From NCBI RefSeq assembly GCF_016862375.1, contig NZ_BOMV01000095.1, positions 1 to 34,215 on the forward strand: a stretch of DNA of 34,215 nt, written 5' to 3'. Each line of letters opens with the position of its first letter. The first letter of the stretch is position 1. A program made the position numbers and the translations under genes. The notes below the pieces were generated by a model. It worked only from the letters and a program-made list of their open reading frames with translations, had not been told where the DNA came from and searched no databases. Below are positions 7,499-15,172 of the stretch, one piece after another. Origin of the DNA: Paractinoplanes rishiriensis. GTDB lineage: Bacteria; Actinomycetota; Actinomycetes; Mycobacteriales; Micromonosporaceae.

Positions 7499-9054
7499 CC
7501 GCCACCTCCGCGACCAAGATTGCCGGCGCGGCGGCGCTCATCACCGTTCTCACGGTGGTCTCCCGGATCGCCGGGTTCGGGCGCACCCTCGTCTTCCTGC
7601 GCACGGTCGGCCGGGACGACCTCGCCGACATCTACAACGCCGCCAACACCATCCCGAACATCGTGTTCGAGCTGGTCGCCGGCGGCGCGCTGGCCAGCCT
7701 CGTGGTGCCGCTGCTGGCCGGGCACGTGGCGGCCGGCGACCGGCAGCGGGTCGGCGCGGTCGCCTCGGCGCTGCTGACCTGGGTGCTGGTCCTGCTCGTA
7801 CCGCTGGCCGTGCTGGTCGCGGTGCTGGCCGGCCCGATCGCCGGGCTGCTCGGGGTGCCACCGGCGCACGCCGAGGTGGCCGCCGGCATGCTGCGGGTCT
7901 TCGCGCCGCAACTGCCGCTGTACGGGATCGGCATCGTGCTCACCGGCGTCCTCCAGGCCCACCACCGGTTCGCCTGGCCGGTGCTCGCCCCGCTGCTGTC
8001 CAGCGTCACCGTGATGGGCGCGTACCTCTCCTACGCCCTGGTCGACGGCGCCCGCAGCGACTTCGCCGGGCTGAGCCGCAGCGGTGAGCTGATCCTGTCG
8101 GCCGGCACCACGGCCGGCGTCGTGGTGCTGGCCCTGTGCCTGCTCATCCCGCTGCGCCGGCTGCGGTTGCGGCTGCGGCCCGCGCTGCGGTTCCCGGGCG
8201 ACGAGGCCCGGCAGGCGGTGCGGCTCGGCTGGGCCGGCGCGGTCACGGTCGGCTCGCAGCAGGTGATGACGCTGGTGGCGATCCTGCTCGCGGTGGGCAC
8301 CGCGCTGACCGACTACAACGCGGCGCAGACCGTGTTTCTGCTGCCCTGGGCGGTGCTGGCGGTGCCGCTGGCCACCGCGGCCTACCCGACGCTCGCGGCC
8401 GCGGCCAGCCAGGGCGACGAGGAGACCTACCGCTCGGCGCTGTCCGGCGCCGCGCGCACGATCATGCTGACCGCCGGGCTGGGTGTGGCCGCCCTGGTGG
8501 CGTTGGCCGGGCCGATCGCGTACCTGATCGGCGCGGGTCCGGCCTCGTCGGGGATCGCCGCCTTCGCGCCCGGCCTGTTCGGGTACGCCCTGTTCGCGCT
8601 GCTGTCCCGGGCGCTGTACGCCCGCGGTGGCACCCGCGCCGCCGCCTTCTCGACCGCGGCCGGCTGGCTGGTCGCGGCCGGCACGGCGCTGGCGCTGGCC
8701 GGGCTGGGCGACGACCGGCGGCTGCTCGGGCTGGGCCTGGCCAACGCGGCCGGAATGACCGTGATCGGGGTGCTGCTCGTGCTCGCCGTCCGGCGGCACG
8801 CCGGTCCGGCTGCCCTGGCCGGGCTGGGCCGCGCCGCCGCCGTCGGTATCGTGGCCGCGGGAACCGCCGCGGCCGCAGGCTGGGGCGTGGTGGCCGGAAT
8901 CGGACACCTGGTCGGTGCCGCACCCACCCTGGGCGGCAGCGTGGTGCAGGGCGTGCTGGGCGGCGTCGTGGTCCTGGTGGTGTTCCTGGCGGTGACCTAC
9001 CCACTGAACCGGCGCGACCTGGCCCCGATGGTGCGCCGCCTGGGCAGAAAGTGA
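7456..9054 (+). CDS. murJ: MurJ/MviN-family lipid flippase
   Basis: The product of 532 residues is a polytopic membrane protein with about 14 hydrophobic segments, as in MurJ (MOP superfamily), the lipid II flippase. The N-terminal segment VSRIAGFGRTLVFLRTVG and the stretch NAANTIPNIVFELVAGGALASLVVPLLAG match the conserved MurJ entry region, including the basic residues of helix 1. ATG 7456 has AGGA six bases upstream and overlaps the previous gene by 43 bases. GTG 7495, which gives a 4-base GTGA overlap like other junctions here, is a real alternative and would shorten the protein by 13 residues. Actinomycetes often carry several MurJ-like proteins, so this one may flip a different polyprenyl-linked substrate. 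Confidence 0.88.
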   Translation: MAEATGRAGPPARVTATSATKIAGAAALITVLTVVSRIAGFGRTLVFLRTVGRDDLADIYNAANTIPNIVFELVAGGALASLVVPLLAGHVAAGDRQRVGAVASALLTWVLVLLVPLAVLVAVLAGPIAGLLGVPPAHAEVAAGMLRVFAPQLPLYGIGIVLTGVLQAHHRFAWPVLAPLLSSVTVMGAYLSYALVDGARSDFAGLSRSGELILSAGTTAGVVVLALCLLIPLRRLRLRLRPALRFPGDEARQAVRLGWAGAVTVGSQQVMTLVAILLAVGTALTDYNAAQTVFLLPWAVLAVPLATAAYPTLAAAASQGDEETYRSALSGAARTIMLTAGLGVAALVALAGPIAYLIGAGPASSGIAAFAPGLFGYALFALLSRALYARGGTRAAAFSTAAGWLVAAGTALALAGLGDDRRLLGLGLANAAGMTVIGVLLVLAVRRHAGPAALAGLGRAAAVGIVAAGTAAAAGWGVVAGIGHLVGAAPTLGGSVVQGVLGGVVVLVVFLAVTYPLNRRDLAPMVRRLGRK

Positions 9055-9062
9055 GGGAACGA

Positions 9063-10166
9063 GTGGACGACGGTTGGCGCGGCTCGGTGGCGCTCGTGCT
9101 GGCATCCAGCACCGGCGGGATCGGGCAGCACGTCGCCTCGCTGGCCCGCGGACTGCGCGCGGCCGGCTGCGAGGTGCTGGTCTGCGGGCCGGCGGCGACG
9201 GACGAGCTGTTCGGCTTCAGCGCGTCCGGTGCACCGTTCGTCGCGGTGGAGATCCCGGCCAACCCCGGCGCCCAGGACGCCGGCGCGATCCGGCAGCTGC
9301 GCACCGCGCTCGCGTCCCGGCCGATCGACGTGGTGCACGCGCACGGCCTGCGGGCCGGGTTCGTCGCCGGGATGGCCCGCCCGGGCGTCCCGATCATCGT
9401 GACCTGGCACAACGCGGTGCTCGCCAAGGGCCTGCGCGGGCAGGCGTCGGCGCTGGTCGAGCGGATCGTGGCACGCGGCGCGACGCTGACCCTGGGCGCC
9501 TCGGAGGACCTGGTGACCCGGGCCGCCGCGCTCGGCGCCCGCAACGCCCGGCTGGGTGCGGTGGCCGCGCCCACGCTGACCCCGCCGCGGCGCAGCCGGG
9601 CCGCGGTGCGCGCCGAGTTCCGGCTGCGGCCGGAGACGCCGATGATCCTGTCGGTCGGCCGGCTGCACCCGCAGAAGCGGTACGACCTGCTGGTCGACGC
9701 GTCCGCCCGGTGGCGTGAGCTGAACCCGGCGCCGGTCGTCGTGGTGGCCGGCTCCGGGCCCAGCTACATGTCGCTGGCCCAGCGCGCCTCCGAGAAGCAC
9801 GCCCCGTTCTATCTGCTGGGCCGCCGCAGCGACGTGCCCGACCTGCTGACCGGCGCCGACCTCGCGGTGGTCACCAGCGACTGGGAGGCCCGCCAGCTGT
9901 TCACCCAGGAGGCGCTGACCGCGGGCGTCCCGCTGGTCACCACTGCGGTGGGCGGGCTGCCCGGGCTGGTCGGCGACGCGGCCGTGCTGGTACCGCCGGG
10001 TGACGTGGACGCGCTCGACAAGGCGGTCCGCGACCTGCTGGCCGACCCGGACCGGCGCGCCGACCTGGCCGCTCGCGGCGTCCGCCGGGCGACCACCTGG
10101 CCGGGCGAGGCCGACACGGTCGACGCGGTACGGGCGGCGTACGCGGAAGTGACGGCCCGGGGGTGA
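9063..10166 (+). CDS. GT4-type glycosyltransferase (GT-B fold)
   Basis: The 367-residue protein has the layout of GT4 retaining glycosyltransferases. The N-terminal Rossmann half contains STGGIGQHVASLARGLRAAGCEVLVCG and VVHAHGLRAG. The C-terminal half contains LSVGRLHPQKRYDLLVDA, VVVVAGSGP, and the nucleotide-sugar site region SDWEARQLFTQEALTAGVPLVTTAVGGLPGLVGDAAVLVPPGD. The usual E-x7-E motif is represented by E(ARQLFTQ)E. The sugar and acceptor are unknown. GTG 9063 is preferred because GAGGGA lies just before it; GTG 9051, overlapping the murJ stop, is the alternative. The gene is translationally linked to murJ before it and overlaps the next gene by 4 bases. Confidence 0.87.
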   Translation: MDDGWRGSVALVLASSTGGIGQHVASLARGLRAAGCEVLVCGPAATDELFGFSASGAPFVAVEIPANPGAQDAGAIRQLRTALASRPIDVVHAHGLRAGFVAGMARPGVPIIVTWHNAVLAKGLRGQASALVERIVARGATLTLGASEDLVTRAAALGARNARLGAVAAPTLTPPRRSRAAVRAEFRLRPETPMILSVGRLHPQKRYDLLVDASARWRELNPAPVVVVAGSGPSYMSLAQRASEKHAPFYLLGRRSDVPDLLTGADLAVVTSDWEARQLFTQEALTAGVPLVTTAVGGLPGLVGDAAVLVPPGDVDALDKAVRDLLADPDRRADLAARGVRRATTWPGEADTVDAVRAAYAEVTARG

Positions 10167-12385
10167 GCCTTCTCGACGGGTTCCGCCGGGTGCGCCGGGT
10201 CAACACCCCGGACCGGCGGGCCGCGGCCTGGCTCCCGTACGCCCTGGTTCTGCTCGCGGTGGCCGCCAGCCTCACCGGCCTGACCGTGCGCCCGACCGCC
10301 GGCACCCCGTCCCGCACGGTCGACTACGTGATCGTGGCGGGCGCGCCCGGCCTGCGCTGGGACGACCTGGACCCGCAGCGCACCCCGGCACTATGGCAGG
10401 AGGCCACCCGCGGCTCGATCGGCTGGCTGTCGGTGCGCTCGGCGCAGCGGGTCACCTGCCCGGCGGACGGCTGGGTCACGCTGGGCGCCGGCAACTACGC
10501 GGCCTATCCGCGCCCGGGAGCCGAGCGGAGCCGGTGTGACCCGCCCGCGCCCGAACTCACCCGGCCGGACGCGATCGGCGCGAACATCACCAACCAGCGC
10601 AACGTGGTGCGCGACAACCAGGACCGGCTGCCGTACGGCGCGGTGCCGGGCGCGCTGGCCGAGACGCTGCGCTGCACCACCGCGGTCGGACCGGGCGCGG
10701 CGATCATGGCGGCCCGGCCGTTCGGCCGGGTCGACAAGTACCAGGCCGACCTGCCCGCCAACCCGGCCCCGCTGCTGTCCGACTGCCAGCTCAGCGTCGT
10801 CGACCTGGGCACGGTGGCCGGTTCCGGCGCCGAGCGGGCGGCCGCGGTGGCCCGGGCCGACGCGATCCTGGCCCGGGTGGTGGCGGCCCGCCCGGAGCGG
10901 TCGCTGCTGCTGGTGGCCGGCCTGTCCGACACCGACCGGGGCTCGCGGCTGCACCTGGCGATCGCGGCCGGGGAGGGCTGGAACGGCGGCTGGCTCACCT
11001 CGGCCGGCACCGGCCGGGTCGGCTACCTCCAGCTGATCGACCTGGCCCCGACCGTGCTGACCGCGCTCGGCAAGGCGTGGCCGGAGAAGCTGTTCGCGGG
11101 CCGGGCCGCCACCGTGGTGCCCGGCCGGCCGGCCGGTGTGGCCGACGCGGTGCAGGGCCCGCACAACGCCGACAAGCGGGCCACCGCCCAGCGCGCGGTC
11201 GCTGCGATCTTCTTCACCGTGCTGGCGATCCTGCTGTTCCTGCTGTTCGTGGCCATCGTGCCGGTGCTGGGCCGGGCCCGGCGGCACTCCCGGCCGACCC
11301 GGCCCGCGCTACCGCCGCCGCACCTGGTGGCGGGTTTCGAACTGGCCCTGATCGCGGCCTCGCTGGCCATCCCGGCGGCGCTGGTCGCGGACGCCACCCC
11401 GTGGTGGCGGGCCGGCCGTCCGGCCTGGGCGTTCGCGCTGGCCACCGCGGCGCTGATCGTGGTCGGCACGGTGCTGATCCGGGTGGCGCCGCGTTACCAG
11501 CGCACCCTGTGGCCGCTGGGCGCGTCGGCCGGTGTCGCCGCCGTGGTGGTCGCGATCGACCTGCTGACCGGGGCGCAGTTGCAGCTCAACGGCGTGGCCG
11601 GGTATTCGGCGACGATCGGTGCCCAGTACGCCGGGGTCGGCGGGGTCGGTGTCGGCGTGTTCGTGGCCGGCCTGCTGGTGCTGTCCGGCTGCCTGGCGCA
11701 GTGGGTCAGCAAGCCCTGGCGCCCGGTGATCGTGGTGCTGCTCGGCGGGGTGGGCGTGGTGATGGTCGGCAGCCCGTACCTGGGTGCGGACGCGGTCGGG
11801 GCGATCGCGGTGACGGCCGGGGTGTGCGTGGCCGCGGCGATCAGCACCGGCGGCTGGCTGACCTTCCCGCGGTTCGCCTGGGCCGCGCTGGCCGGGCTCG
11901 CGGTGACGATCGGGTTCGCGGTGCTCGACCTGCGCCGGCCCGCCCTGGAGCAGGGCAGCCTGGGCCGGCTGCTGACCGAACTGAGCAACGGCACCGGCGG
12001 CCCGGCCATGCAGCGCGCGGCCGCGGCCAACGGCGAGACGCTGCTGCACAGCCCGCTGACGATCGTGGCCGTGGTCGGCGTGCTGATGCTGGTCTTCTGC
12101 CGCTTCTCGCCGTGGGGCGGGCTGAGCCGGGTGTTCGGCCTGCACCCGGCGCTGCGCGCGGCCGGCGCCGGGATCGCGGTGGCCACCCTGCTGGCCGGCA
12201 TCCTGGGCGGGACCGCGCTGGTGGTAGCCGGTGCGGCGGCCGCGGCCGTGGTGCCCACCACGGTGCTGACCGTGCTGCGGGTGCTGCTGCACGCCGCGGA
12301 CCGCACCCGGCCCGAGGGCGAGACCGACGGCCCGGGCGGTCCGGCCCTGCGCAAATCCGACGAAGATCACTTAGCGGCACGCTGA
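10163..12385 (+). CDS. Large membrane protein with degenerate alkaline-phosphatase-like domain
   Basis: This protein of 740 residues has three parts. A first membrane helix at about residues 25-45 (LPYALVLLAVAASLTGLTV) leads into an extracytoplasmic domain of about 280 residues. Beyond residue 350 come about ten hydrophobic helices, beginning AAIFFTVLAILLFLLFVAIV. The soluble domain resembles the alkaline phosphatase/sulfatase fold (VDYVIVAGAPGLRWDDL, TCPADGWVTLGAGNYA, LLLVAGLSDTD). However, the metal-binding aspartate expected in the first strand reads VAGAPG, so catalysis is doubtful. GTG 10163 overlaps the glycosyltransferase stop. Together with murJ and the transferases it probably belongs to an envelope assembly unit; I do not know its function. 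Confidence 0.72.
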   Translation: MSLLDGFRRVRRVNTPDRRAAAWLPYALVLLAVAASLTGLTVRPTAGTPSRTVDYVIVAGAPGLRWDDLDPQRTPALWQEATRGSIGWLSVRSAQRVTCPADGWVTLGAGNYAAYPRPGAERSRCDPPAPELTRPDAIGANITNQRNVVRDNQDRLPYGAVPGALAETLRCTTAVGPGAAIMAARPFGRVDKYQADLPANPAPLLSDCQLSVVDLGTVAGSGAERAAAVARADAILARVVAARPERSLLLVAGLSDTDRGSRLHLAIAAGEGWNGGWLTSAGTGRVGYLQLIDLAPTVLTALGKAWPEKLFAGRAATVVPGRPAGVADAVQGPHNADKRATAQRAVAAIFFTVLAILLFLLFVAIVPVLGRARRHSRPTRPALPPPHLVAGFELALIAASLAIPAALVADATPWWRAGRPAWAFALATAALIVVGTVLIRVAPRYQRTLWPLGASAGVAAVVVAIDLLTGAQLQLNGVAGYSATIGAQYAGVGGVGVGVFVAGLLVLSGCLAQWVSKPWRPVIVVLLGGVGVVMVGSPYLGADAVGAIAVTAGVCVAAAISTGGWLTFPRFAWAALAGLAVTIGFAVLDLRRPALEQGSLGRLLTELSNGTGGPAMQRAAAANGETLLHSPLTIVAVVGVLMLVFCRFSPWGGLSRVFGLHPALRAAGAGIAVATLLAGILGGTALVVAGAAAAAVVPTTVLTVLRVLLHAADRTRPEGETDGPGGPALRKSDEDHLAAR

Positions 12386-12430
12386 CACGCGCCACGAGCA
12401 GCCCGAACGTGCGGACGCGGTCGCAGGTGT

Positions 12431-12436
12431 TACGGT
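12431..12436 (+). promoter_or_regulatory. Candidate -10 box upstream of pyrG
   Basis: TACGGT fits TANNNT. It is 8 bases before a GTG at 12445 that opens a nine-codon reading frame (VDGAWPRSA, stop at 12472-12474). If this box is used, the transcript starts at about 12443-12445 and pyrG has a leader of about 60 bases. No clear -35 is visible. Confidence 0.4.
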
Positions 12437-12439
12437 GGA

Positions 12440-12498
12440 CTCCCGTGGATGGGGCGTGGCCCCGGTCTGCATGACCTTCCTACAGGCGACCACGGGAG
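12440..12498 (+). promoter_or_regulatory. Multi-hairpin pyrG leader; possible translational control element
   Basis: CTCCCGTGG at 12440-12448 is the perfect inverse of CCACGGGAG at 12490-12498. Inside lie two more perfect hairpins, GGGGC-GTG-GCCCC (12451-12463) and GGTC-TGCAT-GACC (12464-12476), giving a three-way junction. The outer arm includes GGGAG, the likely ribosome-binding site of pyrG at 12505, so closing the outer stem would hide it. A caution: with the -10 at 12431-12436 the transcript would begin inside the 5' arm and lose a few pairs. Confidence 0.5.
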
Positions 12499-12504
12499 CG
12501 GGCG

Positions 12505-14184
12505 TTGGCCTCATCAGTGCGCGACACGCGGCACATCTTCGTCACCGGGGGCGTCGCCTCCTCGCTGGGCAAGGGGCTGACCGCCTCGAGTCTCGGCAAT
12601 CTTCTGACCGCGCGCGGACTGCGGGTCGTCATGCAGAAACTCGACCCCTACCTCAACGTCGATCCCGGAACGATGAACCCGTTCCAGCACGGCGAGGTGT
12701 TCGTGACCGAGGACGGCGCCGAGACCGACCTGGACGTCGGTCACTACGAGCGTTTCCTCGACCGTGATCTGTCCGGCAAGGCGAACGTGACCACCGGCCA
12801 GATCTACTCGGCGGTCATCGCCAAGGAGCGCCGCGGCGAATACCTGGGCGACACCGTGCAGGTGATCCCGCACGTGACCAACGAGATCAAGGAACGCATC
12901 TTCGCGATGGCCGACCCGGACGAGTACGGCCGGGTCCCCGACGTGGTGATCACCGAGGTCGGCGGCACGGTCGGCGACATGGAGTCGCTGCCGTTCCTGG
13001 AGGCGATCCGCCAGGTGCGCCACGAGGTCGGCCGGGACCGGATCTTCTACCTGCACGTCTCGCTGGTGCCCTACCTGGCGCCGTCCGGCGAGCTCAAGAC
13101 CAAGCCGACCCAGCACTCGGTGGCCACCCTGCGCAACATCGGTATCCAGCCGGACGCTCTGGTCTGCCGCAGCGACCGGGAGATCCCCGAGAAGCTCAAG
13201 CACAAGCTGGCGCTGTACTGCGACGTGGACCGCGAGGCCGTGGTGGCGGCGCCGGACGCGCCGAGCATCTACGACATCCCCAAGGTGCTGCACCGGGAGG
13301 GCCTGGACGCGTACGTGGTGCGCCGGCTGGGCCTGTCCTTCCGCGACGTGGACTGGTCGACCTGGGACGATCTGCTGCACCGGGTGCACCATCCGAAGCG
13401 GACCATCACGATCGCGCTGGTCGGCAAGTACGTCGACCTGCCGGACGCGTACCTCTCGGTGAGCGAGGCGATCCGGGCCGCCGGCTTCGCGAACAACGTC
13501 AAGGTGCAGCTGCGCTGGGTGCCCAGCGACGACTGCGACACCGCGTCCGGGGTGTCGGTGGCGCTCAAGGGCGTCGACGGCGTGGTCATCCCCGGTGGGT
13601 TCGGGGTCAGGGGCATCGAAGGCAAGGTCAACACATCCCGGTACGCCCGGGAGAACCAGATCCCGATCCTCGGTCTGTGCCTGGGCCTGCAGTGCATGAC
13701 GATCGACGCGGCCCGCAACATGGCGGGTCTCGCCGGGGCGAACTCGCTGGAGTTCGACGAGCGGGCCCCGTACCCAGTCATCTCCACGATGGCCGACCAG
13801 CAGGACATCGTGGCCGGCAAGGGCGACCTGGGCGGCACCATGCGGCTCGGCGCCTACCCGGCCGAGTTGCGGGCCGGCTCCATCGTCGCCGAGGTCTACG
13901 GCGAGCAGGAGATCTCCGAGCGGCACCGGCACCGGTACGAGGTCAACAACGACTACCGGGAGAAGCTGGCCCAGGCCGGGCTGGTCTTCTCGGGCACCTC
14001 GCCGGACGGCCGGCTGGTCGAGTTCATCGAGCTGGACCGCGAGACCCACCCGTACTTCGTGGCCACCCAGGCACACCCCGAGCTCAAGAGCCGGCCGACC
14101 CGGTCGCACCCGCTGTTCGACGGGCTGGTCAAGGCCGCGATCGAGTACGCGGCGGCCGACGAGCTGCCGGTCGACCCCGCGTGA
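12505..14184 (+). CDS. pyrG: CTP synthase
   Basis: CTP synthase makes CTP from UTP, ATP and glutamine. The 559-residue product opens with [26 protein letters not shown], the P-loop of the amidoligase domain (about residues 8-30), followed by [41 protein letters not shown]-type sequence essentially as in all CTP synthases. The C-terminal class-I glutaminase domain has [10 protein letters not shown], the nucleophile loop [10 protein letters not shown] with its cysteine, and the His-Glu pair in [15 protein letters not shown] 12505 lies 6 bases after GGGAG; GTG 12517 is a possible shorter start. A folded leader precedes it. The following Nudix gene overlaps by 4 bases, as in Rv1699-Rv1700. Confidence 0.97.
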   Translation: [559 protein letters not shown]

Positions 14185-14762
14185 GCGCCTTCGCGCACGT
14201 GACGGTGTCCCGCGTCGAGCGCTACGCGGGCCCGATCTTCACGGTCTACAGCGACCAGGTCACCATGTCGTCCGGCTCGACCGCGGGCCGCGACGTGGTG
14301 TGCGCCAAGGGGGCGGTCGGCGTGGTGGCCCTCGACGACGTCGACCGGGTGGTGCTGATCCGGCAGTACCGGCACGCCGTCGGCGAGCGCCTCTGGGAGC
14401 TGCCGGCGGGCCTGCGCGACGTGGCCGGCGAAGACCTGGTCCGGGGCGCGGCCCGCGAGCTGGCCGAGGAGACCGACCTGGTGGCCGGCCGCTACGACCT
14501 GCTGATCGACCTGCACACCTCGCCGGGCTTCACCGACGAGCCGATCCGGATCTTCCTGGCCCGGGAGATCAGCGCGGTGCCCGAGCACGAGCGGCACGTC
14601 CGGCACGACGAGGAGGCCGACCTGGAGATCGCCTGGTTCGACCTGGACGAGGCGATCGCGATGATCTTCCGTGGCGAGATCACCAACGCCGCGGCGGTCG
14701 GCGGCCTGCTGGCCGCCGCCCGGGCTCGCGACGAGGGCTGGGTCACCCTGCGTCCCGCCTAG
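14181..14762 (+). CDS. Nudix hydrolase, ADP-ribose pyrophosphatase type (Rv1700 homologue)
   Basis: The 193-residue protein is a Nudix hydrolase of the ADP-ribose pyrophosphatase class, which splits ADP-ribose to AMP and ribose 5-phosphate. The substrate-loop sequence VLIRQYRHAVGERLWELPAGLRD precedes the Nudix box, whose core reads AARELAEETDL; an Asp replaces the usual Gly after EExT. The conserved LHTSPGFTDEPIRIFLA follows, as in Rv1700. GTG 14181 overlaps the pyrG TGA (GTGA), so it is translated with pyrG. The pairing pyrG-Nudix is conserved in actinobacteria, though no joint pathway is established from sequence alone. Confidence 0.9.
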   Translation: MSAFAHVTVSRVERYAGPIFTVYSDQVTMSSGSTAGRDVVCAKGAVGVVALDDVDRVVLIRQYRHAVGERLWELPAGLRDVAGEDLVRGAARELAEETDLVAGRYDLLIDLHTSPGFTDEPIRIFLAREISAVPEHERHVRHDEEADLEIAWFDLDEAIAMIFRGEITNAAAVGGLLAAARARDEGWVTLRPA

Positions 14763-14820
14763 GGTCACCCGTGGGGTGTCACCCACACGCAGGGTGCGAC
14801 CGGGTGGGCGGCTGCCGGCC

Positions 14821-14826
14821 TAGCCT
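14821..14826 (+). promoter_or_regulatory. Leaderless -10 box for the EACC1-like gene
   Basis: TAGCCT ends 7 bases before the GTG at 14834, the spacing expected for a leaderless actinobacterial mRNA. A short stem (GTGGG 14771-14775 with CCCAC 14782-14786) lies upstream in the 71-base gap after the Nudix gene and may weakly terminate the pyrG operon. Confidence 0.5.
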
Positions 14827-14833
14827 GCCCGGC

Positions 14834-15172
14834 GTGCGTATCGCCATCACCGCTGCCGAGACGTCCGACAACTTCGCCCTGACCGCCCTGGCGGCCTGGT
14901 TGCGCACCGACCCGGACGTCCGGCGGCAGGCCATGGTGACCGAGCGGCCGTCCGGCACGGTGGAGCTCGCGCTGCGGCACGCCGGCGCGGTCACCAGCAT
15001 CCTGCTCGCGTACGGGGCCTGGCGGACCAGCCGGGCCGACCGCCCGGCCGTCATGATGCGGGTCCGCGGCGTGCCGGTGCGGCTGGACGGCCCCACGCCG
15101 GAGGCGGCCGCGTGGATCGAGGCGCTGCTCACCGTGGATCCGGAACTCGTGCTCGGGTCGCGCCGAGGCTGA
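14834..15172 (+). CDS. EACC1-like protein (effector-associated constant component)
   Basis: The 112-residue protein starts VRIAITAAETSDNFALTALAAWLRTDPDVR. The central segment GTVELALRHAGAVTSILLAYGAWRTSR and the tail VRLDGPTPEAAAWIEALL follow. This order (short N-terminal strand, two-helix middle with a glycine-containing hydrophobic stretch, polar strand, C-terminal helix) resembles effector-associated constant component 1, a small domain that travels with variable effectors in predicted actinobacterial conflict systems. I recognise the pattern but cannot confirm it by alignment. No variable effector, peptidase or NTPase is adjacent, so it would be a solitary copy. Its last 44 bases overlap the opposing Nudix gene. 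Confidence 0.55.
   Translation: MRIAITAAETSDNFALTALAAWLRTDPDVRRQAMVTERPSGTVELALRHAGAVTSILLAYGAWRTSRADRPAVMMRVRGVPVRLDGPTPEAAAWIEALLTVDPELVLGSRRG

Noticed and set aside
12435..12767. 110-residue plus-strand frame across the pyrG start
   Set aside because: Most of it overlaps conserved pyrG codons in another frame; only the short GTG frame at 12445 in a different phase is of interest.
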